From Argopecten irradians (taxonomy: Eukaryota; Mollusca; Bivalvia; Pectinida; Pectinidae): a stretch of 64,000 nt of DNA. Below, piece after piece: positions 25,565-36,143 of this stretch. Numbering within the stretch: position 1 is the first letter of the stretch; every line of letters starts with the position of its first letter. The stretch is from assembly GCF_041381155.1 (NCBI RefSeq), contig NC_091147.1, positions 12,029,030 to 12,093,029 of the forward strand. Direction: 5' to 3'. Below the pieces are notes generated by a model that saw only the letters and a list, made by a program, of their open reading frames with translations, was not told the DNA's origin and did not search any database. Position numbers and translations under genes: made by a program.

Positions 25565-26501
25565 ATGATGGAACCCAGTTATGACCAAGATGTAACTGTA
25601 AAGGTTAGTAAATGTGTGAATAATAATGTTCGAATCTAGATTGTTATTAAAAATATTCTTTGGTAATTATCAATATATTCTATACTTTGCATCAGATCCA
25701 TCACAAGTGTTGAAATCTATATGACCATTTCGGTGAACAAATTTTAAATTAGCTGCGTTTCTGAATATACCGATGTTGTTTTATAATCAATAACTTTTGA
25801 GACGGGCTGAAACTAACACGGGAATCAGATGTGATAAAAACAAACGGTACTATTGACAGAGGAAGAGAAGCATATTTTGTTGACTCAGCAAAATAAATGA
25901 CAGAAGCCGTCTAACAGCCTGCTAGTATATTTGTTAGAAAACGACCACTATTACACTGGGCGATTGATTTGGTAAAATTGGCATATATTGTGTAGAACTA
26001 CACGTTACATATATCTATTTCATCAAATATGTATAGCTTTAATTTTCTGTCTTTTAAATTATCGCCTACGGAAACATTTTAAACTTTTGACAGAATGACG
26101 TCGTCCATATAACGGAATTCACTAAGAGAGAACTGGGACGAATTATAATCAATGAATGTGGAAATGAAGGTTGTATAGACAGCGATGAGAAAAAGAGCAA
26201 GCGCCGACTACTACAAGAAATGATTGATTACCTACCACAACAAAATCATCGAGTGTGGAAAAATGCTACAGTAACCATTTACGACATCAAAGGCAATACA
26301 CTTGAAATAACAAGCGGAAGCGGTGTATATCAATTCTTTGTTAACCACAATGAGAAAGGGGAATCGACTGTATACCCAAAACAATTAGGATGGATGAGCT
26401 TTATCTACGCGTTCTTCAAAACAGTTAAACAACCGTTTTCGAAGAAAGCAATTGGATACACTCCGTCTTCATCTGTAGAAGATAACGAAAGTAACAACTG
26501 A
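25565..26501 (+). CDS. Y2: paralogue of Y1
   Basis: Two exons, 25565-25603 (MMEPSYDQDVTVK) and 26094-26501, join in phase 0 and give 148 aa. The frame is intact. Shared with Y1: GRIII, ECGNEGCIDSDEK, RRLLQEMIDYLP, NATVTIYDIKGNTLEITSG and FFVNHNEKG, then YPKQLGWMSFIYAFF. It ends soon after TPSSSVED and lacks the C-terminal repeat of Y1, so this short form may be ancestral. Either of two adjacent ATGs (25565, 25568) could start it. Head-to-head with X2. Function unknown; no transmembrane segment or signal peptide, although a short hydrophobic stretch follows the conserved core. Confidence 0.66.
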
Positions 26502-28887
26502 ATAAGAACAAGGTCTTATTTTGATTTTGGCCGTATTCCTTAGCGGTTTGCGCTAAATGTACTTGAAGATACATTAACTTCATTTTGTATTTGATATGAA
26601 ACAGTGCTTATGTGATCATAGTAAATTAGTGATTACGATAAAAGATGAGCTATTGAGTATATGTTGCCTCAGTTCGATGCAAATAGTAATAATGTTATGT
26701 AAATAGTACTGACAAAATTATGTTTTTTTTCAAATGCGTTGCTTTATCCACTGTGACTTTATCATTGATATAATTCGTATGTGTTTGGTAAAAAATGTAA
26801 ATTAAAATAATCCATGATTTTAAGATTGACAAAACAAACAGACAGGAACTCTGTAATACTAGCATTACGTGGCATTAGATACTGCATTCGGTACTTTCCT
26901 GATCTGTAGGTTTTATCATTTAGTCTAGACAACATGCACATGTATAGTACATTCGTAAAGCTATTTAACCAACAGACAATATTACTAGACTTCAAAGATT
27001 TTCTTCCCAGGTACAATGTAAGTACCAATTGATGTCATCATCATGTTAGCTCGGGAAAATGCTTATTAGTTGCAATTTTTTCATCAAAACGTAAACACCA
27101 CGGTATACCATAGAACGTAGAAAAGTGTATTTTTCTGTCGAAAAGGAAAAGTATGAAAGGCCTTTTTTTAGTGTTAGCGTTATTTCGGACTGAAGAAGGC
27201 CCTATAGTGGCTGAATATATATTCCATAGAAATGATTTTGATTTTTTCTTTGAATTTATTTTGGCCTTTTATTTCGGATTATTAACACACTAGCTTTATA
27301 CCGTTTTTTTACCTCATTATAACTTTTTATAATATTGTAATAATAATGAAACTGTGCTTTCTATAATTTAAAGTGGATCTAAGACTTTGATTTATATCAA
27401 TGTGCTAAAACACATTTTATATTATAACAATTCAAGATTGCAGTGGTTTAGTTTAGAATGAATCAGCACATTCTTATAATGAACACGTTTTTTTAAAGCA
27501 CATCTCTCGATAACTATAGCTCATATTGTCCTGGGAGACATACAATTAACAACAATAATTTGTTTCAATTTCAACAAATTTTATTTTAAAAAAATATTTG
27601 AAAAAGGATTGAACAATAGGCATAGCCTATATGAGTTCTCTCCCTAAGTAACAACTAGTACATAGCAAAATAAGTAAGATATACTGTGTTGTGTATGATA
27701 TATAATAGTATAAACATATTATAATTATCAGTTATAAAATTTGAATGTGGAAGTTTGCAGTTTTTTTCTCAATGATGTTTGATTGCAAAAAAATCATGTG
27801 TATAAAATATATTTTCCAGGTTTCAAAAGGGTATTGGTACTGAATCCAGTAGGAAAGCTTCCCTTCCACCCATGACGTACAAAATAATGTCAATATAGGC
27901 TTACTGGCCATTGGCCATTGGTCATCCATCCATGAGTTTTGGGGCCAGTCATGAATACTGTATTCTGTATTTAAAGTAAAATTGTTATGTGGAGTAAACC
28001 GGTTTTGCTGTTTTTTTTATGAAGTCACTCTGAAAGTTTGTTTTTTCTACAACTATAAATTTATACTTGTAGGTTAAGCTACATTTAACTGTTACGTAAT
28101 TATAGTGTTAGAAATATAGGACATACGATGATGATTGAATAAATCCATCTCCACAAAGTTCATACTTATGTTTATAACTAATAAAGATATTAGTTATCGC
28201 CGTAACAACACTGTATAGCTATTAGTATACTTAATACATAGTGCATACAAGAAAATCAAGTAGAGTAAAATAACTAACGCTCTGAAGTGTTGAAAGCAGT
28301 GTCACGACTGCTGGATGGATACCACGTGGTAATAAGCAGATATCCGGCCGAAACGTGTAGACAATTTGTTCCCCTAAACAATAAAAAAACTGCAATGGGT
28401 GTTGAGTATTATTTTATTCTTTGATAATGTGTGCAAATATAACATATTAAAAAATATCAAACCAATCAATATGGAGGAATGGCAACCAGTGATCAGAGGC
28501 ACAGTGATATGGTTATTTACTATTGTTTAGTACATTTCGTGTATTATTAAGTTACAGTGGAATATTATCAATAAATGATTATCATGTTCGCCTTTAATTA
28601 TAAAAATGGTCTTACTAATGTATACAGGGTTTGTCAATGTAATAATACTGTATAATTAATCCACACCTAAGTGACATCTCTGCCTGACTCTCTCTCTCTA
28701 TCTCTCCCAATGTGTTGATGATGACGTCCAATAGTTGGATGTTCTGAGTGTTAATGATAATAGCGGTATGTGATTTGAACATAAACTGTAATCCTCTGTC
28801 TGGGCCTGTGTGTGCATATGCAGAGTTCAAATAAAGCAATAATAGTCATATATTTATTGGGTTGGTAATCACTTTTCATTTGCCCTG

Positions 28888-29060
28888 TAACCACTTTAAA
28901 GTACAGTATTAATTACCAACAACTGTTATTAACACCTTTCTACGACAATGCACATACACATACGCGTGTGCATGTAATGTAATAAGGATTTAACTATTGT
29001 AACATGAGAGGTGAAAATGTTCCGACCGGACCGACGGTTTTAACACATGGGACGTCTGAA
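28888..29060. repeat. dispersed or segmental repeat, copy 2
   Basis: Diverged copy of 16595-16752; see that entry for the shared blocks. Confidence 0.6.
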
Positions 29061-29079
29061 CACTAGGCGGATGAGCTTT

Positions 29080-29290
29080 AGCGAGTCTCTTTTGTAACTT
29101 TTAAATAATAACTTTGGAATGAGATATTAATTCCATATCTTACAACTCCGAGTTGTATGACCTCTTTCTACCACAATTAAATCATCAACCAGAAAGCCAA
29201 AACAAGATAACGTTATCTGCCGACATATGCAAATAAAGTGTAAGGATATCAATTTAAGAAAATAGGCACTCATTGATATTCAAAAATTCT
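29080..29290. mobile_element. partial foldback element, inverted relative to the 6.3-6.7 kb copy
   Basis: TCTTTTGTAACTTTTAAA, then TTGGAATGAGATATTAATTCC, then a stretch matching the reverse complement of 6327-6410 (TTTGCATAT...). Only one arm plus outer sequence is present. Confidence 0.5.
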
Positions 29291-29916
29291 AAACTGCTTT
29301 AATAATGTATCAATAACAAATTATTTTGATTATGAATAACCATTCCACGCATTCCTACTTATTGAACGTCTTTTTGAATCGAGATTTCTATAGGTACTTT
29401 AACAATAACCTACATGTTGTCGAACTACATTTTCCACAATATATCAAGTATATCCACTTCCCGCCAATTAATCATCAAACCATTGTAACCAAGTTAGAGT
29501 CCAGCCTACGTGCATTAATTCTACCGAAACCATCCCCAGGGTCCTGGTACGGCAAGATACACCACTAGATTAAAGACAATTATGAATTTTACGATTTACT
29601 ATTAATGTAGTTCTGAAAAATACATATACCTACGTGTACATGTGTATAAAACATGAACGATAAAAAGGTTAATTATAGCGCTATGTCATTTTAAACCTCA
29701 AAGAACAAAGAGTATTTGAATGCACTGGTTGTGCAATTGTCCCTTTTTTTTGCTCTTTGACGTAGACATGATCTTATCATGAAATATTATATCCAGTCGT
29801 AGCTGCGTAGTGGCCCGGTCGAGTTTTGGATCCTTAAACCGACTTATATATAATTTCATTTATTACAAAACCTCTATCCATAAATATAAGCGCTCTATTA
29901 AATTGATTTATATTAC

Positions 29917-29956
29917 CTCTTTTTCAAATATGGCATTCCATTTTTACTCTTGATGT
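29917..29956 (-). pseudogene. relic of an X-type first coding exon (X3)
   Basis: Minus-strand TTGCAG acceptor, then ACATCAAGAGTAAAAATGGA, and an AAGAG donor edge followed by GTAATA. This matches the X1 and X2 exon with both splice signals, but about 11 bp shorter, and MGNS has become MECH with an early stop. No second coding exon of X type was found downstream, so this is a decayed gene fragment. Confidence 0.5.
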
Positions 29957-30219
29957 CTGCAAAAAATGAGTTAACACAATGATTTCATATTTTCGTTTTA
30001 GAGACATAGTATATTACAATTGTATTCATATTTCGCATAAAAAACTGTATACTGCTGCAAACATTCAGCAGAGGCAGACGTGTCGCGCTGTTCTTGAAAT
30101 AAAGACGTCTCATTATTATTTCCGACGTCACTTTATTTTCACTGACCGACACAGCCAATTAAATCGCTATAGATGTATATTCCACTAGTAATGCATTTGA
30201 ATATATAGAGATTGCACAA

Positions 30220-32480
30220 CGAGTGGTTACGAGCCCTATCTCCTGCCTTCACAATGTATGATGTTTTTTTGTCTTTTATCTCGGCCAGTATCCATGATTT
30301 GCTGGAGTATAATCGGACTGCATCTCCAGGATTTATGTCTCCTCTTTCCTTAGTACCTCTGTAATAATAGTGTTTTCTGCTTCTGTCTATAGTCCATCAG
30401 TTTTGATGAAACGGACGGTGACGGAGAGTGGTTTTGCTTGGGTTGTCTCAAGCTGTCTGTGATGGGTAGTAATGTTTTCCCTCGGCGTCCATCAAACGCT
30501 GGATAGGTGACACAAGAGTGTTCCTCAAGTCTAACAGCGCTGTGCAGATATCATCCCCTGTCGCTGCACACTTTTTTATTAAATTCCTGACTGTTTGTGC
30601 CGTTGGCTTGCTGGTGTTCAGGAGATGACGTAATGTGGTCAATGTTGTATGACTTTGTAAATGCTGTGAATTCAGCACTTGGAAACAGTAGCCCGTTGTC
30701 GCTTATCGATGTGTATATAACCCCATATCTAGCAATGTTCTCTTTAATGTGTTTGATCACGGATCTTGTAGTTGTGTACCTTTGCAATGCGGCTACATCA
30801 ATGAAGTTTGAGTAGTAATCAACTAGCACTAAGTAGTTGTTCCCATCTATTTCGCACAAGTCAGCAACAACCTTACTCCATTGCAGTGATGGTATTGGCT
30901 GTATTATCATTGGTTCACGGAGTGGTTTGTTTCTATATTTCAGACACGCACTACAACGACTTACTACGTTGTCAATCTGTTTGTTCATAGAAGGCCAAAA
31001 TCCAAGTTCTCTCGCCCTCTGTTTATACTTTACCATCCCCATGTGAGACTTCTGAATTACCTTGAGGGTTTCTTAGTGATTGTTTGTTGAAAGTTCATCT
31101 CTGCAATTCCAGTATGGGAGTGCCTTTGGTAGTAAGACATCATGCCTATTTTCTGGCCAAACCTGTTGAATCATCTGCTTTACATCTTGTAATTCTTTAT
31201 CTGTTTTCGTCGCTTCCTGAATGTTCTTGTGATTCAAGTGTGACAATATGTCTATGGTATCATAGCATCATCATCTCGTCATCCATCGTTTTTTTCCCTA
31301 TTTCCTCCAAAGGTAACCTGCTCAGACAATCGGCAAGTCCAATATTTTCCCCTTCGGTTAATACCAGGTTAACCTCGGATGGCTGTAACTTCAACATCAT
31401 CCTTTGGATTCGCATTGGAGCAATATGAATTGGTTTGCGCATAATACTCTCGAGTGGTTTGTGATCCGTTTCAATGGTGACGTCCGATTTCCCGTATAAC
31501 AAGTAATGAAACCGTTCACATTCAAATACGACTGCGAGCATTTCTTTCTAAATTTGTGCCTATCGTTGTTCTGTCGGCGATAATGCTCTCGAAGCGTATG
31601 CCACAACACCCTTCTTTCGAATTATTGCTGCACCCAACCCCTCATGGATGCGTCGACCGTCAGTTACAGATGTTGCTTGTCGTCATAGTATTTCAACACC
31701 TTTATTGACGTCAACGCGGCTTTGACGTCGTCGAATGCCTGTTGTGTTTCTGCCGTCCAATTCCATTCTTTTTATTGACGCAGCTCACGGAGTGGTGCGT
31801 TAAAGTTAATCAGATTAGGAATGAACTTTGATAATATGCTAGCATACCCAGTATTGTTATGCGTGGTTTTCAGGATCCCTCATGTTGACAATAGCCTCAA
31901 CTCTCTCATCTGTGGGTTTGATGCCTTCCGCAGTGAGTTTATGATCTGCATGGTTCACTTCCGGTTTCGCATTGGTACATTAGGATTTGTTTAGTTTCAA
32001 GTTTGTTGCTCGAGCTTTGCCAGAACAGTCTCTAACCGTTCATTATGTTGTGTCAGAGTTTGTCCATGCACTAAAAGATCATCCACAACAATTTCTGTAC
32101 CTTCTAGACTACCAAAGTGATGGAATCAAATCTCTCAGAGAACACTTCACTAGTACACTTTGTTCCATTTTGGCATGCTCAGCTGATCGGTACGTCAAAT
32201 GGTTGACATTTATATGTAGTAACTCTCACGCAAGTCTCATTTTCATAATAATCCCCTCAAGTTGGTATCTAGCGTAGAGAAGCTCATCTGTATCCCAATG
32301 CGAAGCCTGTGTACATGATGTCATCAATACAGTATTCATTGCTTGGCTCAAATCATTGACGGATCAATGCAAAACAATCGTACGCGGGGCTTTTTCTTAC
32401 CTGACCACAAAACCAAACTGTTCACCCATTCAGAGGGGTTTTAATTTTTCAACTGAGGTATTATAGTCGAGTCCTAACCA
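30220..32480 (-). mobile_element. fossil of a Ty3/Gypsy-type LTR retroelement (partial pol)
   Basis: A decayed, partial element on the minus strand. From 5' to 3' of the element, the recognisable parts are reverse transcriptase (about 32.4-31.8 kb), RNase H (about 31.6-31.3 kb) and integrase with a zinc-binding region and catalytic core (about 31.05-30.5 kb). The order RT-RNase H-integrase is that of the Ty3/Gypsy group. No flanking long terminal repeats were recognised. It is broken by at least several frame disruptions and looks old. Decayed sequence of the same type may extend to about 33.4 kb. It lies between the X3 and Y3 relics. Confidence 0.8.
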
Positions 32481-34201
32481 GGGATACAAAACCAAATCTT
32501 CATCAACAACAGTACTATCTTCATAGCGTTTCAAAACAACATGAGAAATTTATTAGTTTGCTAGTTATGTATTCGTGTTATAAGGCCCCAGTTGAATCTT
32601 GACTACCTAACAATTTAATTTCCAGGTGTGTCGATTAAAATGGAATGTCATATATTTTTCTTTGTGCCTTTGTAATAACCATGGACGAGGTTGATTTGCC
32701 CATATGCTCTCATGGTTTTTTTTTTTTTTTTTTATTTTTTTTTTTTTTCCGCCCGCTCACACTATCCGACTCCGATTATAATAACGTTTACTTGGCTTGA
32801 TGTCTTTTGTAAACACGTACATTTCCGCTGTACTGTAGATAATACATTGCATTGAGGCGAGCCACTCTATCGAAGTTCACTAAATGTACAGATTTGCCAG
32901 ATTCCTTTACTTTACAGTTTATCAACGAACCCAGACCAGCATGCATCAACATGTTCATTTACTTACGTTGCATTCTCTGAGGCCAGTCACTCACAGTACA
33001 CTGGTCAAACATTATAATGAAGTTCGTCGTCGATTAACCATATCAAGTATCTCGAGCGTTTATTAGTATAGTAGGAGATAGTCACCTTTCTGTGGTGCGT
33101 ACCCCCGACCTTTGGACCCACTCTATTTGTCGACTCACACGTCTCAACCATCACTTCACATACAAATCCACGTCGAGATAATTAATAGTAGAGCCACGCG
33201 AGTACATTCCTTTTTTCCGAACTATGCGCTTTGCACACTTGGAGGATCTTCCAAAATGCGACCTTTTATCAACATCTACATACGTGTTAGCAGACTTGCC
33301 CAAAACTATGTCCCATCTTGTCATTTAAATTGTATGTCGTTCTTGACAAATTAACTCTTTAATAGTCTATATTGTACCCTGTAACTTCACGCAGCTCGTG
33401 CGTAAACTCTGATGAAACGTTTGATTTTAAACTACTTCCCACTCTCTACCAACAATCCTTTATTGCTCCTCCTTGACTGGGGAGTTACACAAACATGTCC
33501 TTTAAATATATACTTCACGAAAAAACTCCGACAAATTATTTTATCATCCGAGAAAAATAAACAAAACAAAAAAATTTTTCCGATGCATCCGTCAAAACAG
33601 GTTTCGTTTTGAATAAACAGAATAACTGTCCAACTTTACTTTGCTATAAATAGTAGCTGAAGCCTGAAAAAATATCCGGAACCTATCAACGTTTACTATT
33701 GCCATATACGCATGTTGGTGATTTAAACGCAAGAACGGGAAATAGACAGGATTGATATAGAAAATGATCGATTACACGATAGTGTACGCAATATGAAGAG
33801 TATCTTAAGTTACAATGTTTGAACCAGAAAAAAACAAGCGTAAAAGTAGGGATAATGAGGTTATTACAACTCGGTAAAAGGTTGCAAATATCAGTATTAC
33901 TCATAGTTAACGGTAGACAACCAAGATGACGATCACGACTCGTATACGTTTACAACACAAATGGAAAAGTTTGATTGATTATTTTGCTGACTTAAGGTTC
34001 ATAATGTTGAGAGATATAACCAAATTTGATTCTGGTCATACGTCCCCGTCTCATTTACCATTACTAATAGTAAAGAGGATAATAGTTAACAGAGAGAGAT
34101 ATTTCAAGCAAGGTAAAAAGTACACCAGTAAAGTGGTAGATGAAAATATAACTTTAATCCTGAATAAAATGCATAAGTCTATGGCAGAATAAAAGAAAAA
34201 A
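32481..34201. other. region between the retroelement fossil and the Y3 relic
   Basis: Short open frames only. A GC-richer stretch at 32.8-33.4 kb may be further decayed retroelement sequence. An 88-codon plus-strand open frame (33926-34192) ends just before the Y3 relic; it is lysine- and isoleucine-rich, matches neither X nor Y, and is not called. Confidence 0.35.
32716..32748. repeat. poly-T tract
   Basis: A nearly pure T run with one A inside. It borders the fossil region. Confidence 0.9.
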
Positions 34202-34240
34202 ATGGATGTTGATTTTGATAGTCAAGATGTAAGTTAATAG
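34202..34240 (+). pseudogene. relic of a Y-type first exon (Y3)
   Basis: ATGGATGTTGATTTTGATAG and CAAGATGTAAG, followed by TTAATAGATGTGTAAATAA, resemble Y2 exon 1 and its donor side (GACCAAGATGTAACTGTAAAG, then GTTAGTAAATGTGTGAATAA). The end of the exon is shortened. No Y exon 2 was found downstream. Together with the X3 relic on the other strand it suggests a third head-to-head pair that decayed. Confidence 0.4.
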
Positions 34241-34959
34241 ATGTGTAAATAATATAAGTCAAAATACTCAATGAGTGTACTCTGCCATTTTGTGTATGTG
34301 AAGAGACAACTCTGTTTCCGAACACTGTCAATTGATAAACGTCACGTTAAAACTACAAATAACAAACCATGGATAACCCAGCAATGCCAAAACCTATTTA
34401 GGGTAATATAAAACCATTAAAACAGTTTAATATAGACAAGTCTGAACAATATAACCTCGGATATTAGCTACCTCCAAACGTGATTATTAAAAATTATGAA
34501 GGAAATATGTTTGATTTCTTGAAAAAGATCAACCCCTCGGCAATTATATAAGTTCATTAAAAAAAGACACCGAACAGAGTTACATCTACCCAAAAGTTAT
34601 TGATGACTTTTATTCACAGCTTAAACATAATAATGAAAATCAACTAAGGAGACACAGATATGCCAGATGTTCAATTAAATATCCAGTGAACGAAAGACCT
34701 TAATAATTATATCACTCATATGAGATAGACGCATAAGCATCATAGCAAGAAAGAAATAACTAATAGAAATTTGAATTGTAATAAAAGTTTAATTAAAGAA
34801 ATTTTTTAAAGCGTGGAAAAGAATTATGATTGCTATATACGAAAAAATATAAATGGCTATGTTTTAGATCCGTGTTTTTCACAGTAAACTGGTCTCCATC
34901 TTGCATATTCCTATTTTCCAAAAAGTGTTGAGTGAATGAAACAAATAATTATCGAAGTA

Positions 34960-36143
34960 AAAATTCGCTATTCAGCTGTTTTTGTAAACTGATTCAATGA
35001 GTTAAAAAATCATATAACAACCACATGGTAGAAATTGTTGATAGTTTTAGATACTTGGGCATGCTGTTTAAGGATTAACTTGAATATAATTTTTATGTTA
35101 AGGAGATATAACACAAAAATCTGAGTGTACTCTAAATAAACCGCGAAGCGGTTTATGATGAGAGTACATTCAGATTTCTGTGTTATATCTCCATAACATA
35201 AAAATTCTATTCAAATTAATCCTTATAATTCAATTTACTAAAGATAATCTCTTCAATATTAAAAAATCATTTTGGGACTCTTTTGTCTATGAAATCATTA
35301 CGCCGTTATCTTAGCCAATCAGAAGCAACGTTACAAACGGCGACGCCATTTTTTCCTTTATGGGCTGATAGAGGAAATTTTTAAAACCAATGAAAATGCT
35401 CGTAACAAGCAAAATTGAATTATTATATAACGGAATTATAACGGAAAATTATATTAAACGCATAAATATATAGCAGAACAGGGAAGAAAAACTTTATTTT
35501 CGTTATTTTCATCTATAAGAAATCATTGTCTGAATACAGAACCTTTTTGCTCTGTATTTGATTCGTATGTTAACAGTATACTATGTTATGCGTCAATAAT
35601 ATGAGGGTTCCAGAAAGCTCCGGATGTAGAAAGTGTCCATTTAAATTTTTATAAACAAATATTAAAGGTAAGGAAATCTACCTCTCATTATCTGATATAC
35701 TGTGAGTAACGACGGTTACCTCTAATTGTATGTGGAAAATTAAAAGTTTGTAGATATTGACTTAAATTAAAGCAAAGGATAATTTGATATTGAATACATG
35801 CTATGATGAATGTGTGAGTCGAGATGATGTGTGAATAAGAAATATAAAAAACGAGTGAGCAGTCCTGCGACTTAATTACATGTTTGAATATTCGTTATCT
35901 TTTCATGTTGCGTTTAAGATATTAGAACAGAGACTCAATGATTCTTCGAAACAAAACGTATTATCAAATGTATACCAACACATTATAGATAGTCATTGTA
36001 TACAATTTTATTTATGCAAACCGATCGAAAATAAATACAATCACATGTTAACTAAGTTTAGGATATTTGCTCATAAATTAAATATAGAAACAGGGAGGCA
36101 TCATTTAGGGAAATATTTGTATCTAGCTTTTAAGAAACGATGA
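34960..36143 (+). mobile_element. 3' remnant of a LINE (non-LTR retrotransposon)
   Basis: Translated fragments include VEIVDSFRYLGMLFK, the conserved C-terminal part of a non-LTR reverse transcriptase, then APDVESVHLNFYKQIL and KSTSHYLIY, and finally an 87-codon open frame at 35880-36143 ending KLNIETGRHHLGKYLYLAFKKR-like. These blocks are typical of the region downstream of the polymerase in invertebrate LINEs. The coding frame is interrupted repeatedly and by an inserted foldback (35070-35225). The 5' part is missing or too decayed to see; DNA from 34.5 kb may belong to it. Confidence 0.65.
35070..35225. mobile_element. foldback element inserted in the LINE remnant
   Basis: A hairpin of about 155 bp. 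The left arm has TTTTTATGTTAAGGAGATAT and AACACAAAAATCTGA; the right arm has TCAGATTTCTGTGTTATATC and TCCATAACATAAAAA. The centre is AAACC-GCGAAGC-GGTTT. It interrupts LINE coding blocks, so it arrived after the LINE. Confidence 0.75.

Larger units (their letters stand above)
26502..29916. other. gene-free interval downstream of Y2
   Basis: AT-rich. At 28310-28390 a CCGGCCGAAACGTG segment followed by AATAAAAAA resembles the 3' ends of some retroelements, but no coding part is attached. A repeat (28888-29060) and a partial foldback (29080-29290) follow. No supported gene. Confidence 0.45.

Noticed and set aside
28310-28390. Hammerhead ribozyme or retroelement 3' end
   Set aside because: A CGAAACGTG block is present, but the CTGANGA core and closing helices of a hammerhead are not visible and no coding part is attached.
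30597-31428. Plus-strand open frames over the retroelement fossil
   Set aside because: They are antisense to recognisable pol domains of the fossil.
33926-34192. 88-codon lysine-rich plus-strand open frame
   Set aside because: It does not match X, Y, TNF or the LINE blocks and has no supported neighbours. It may be decayed repeat sequence.
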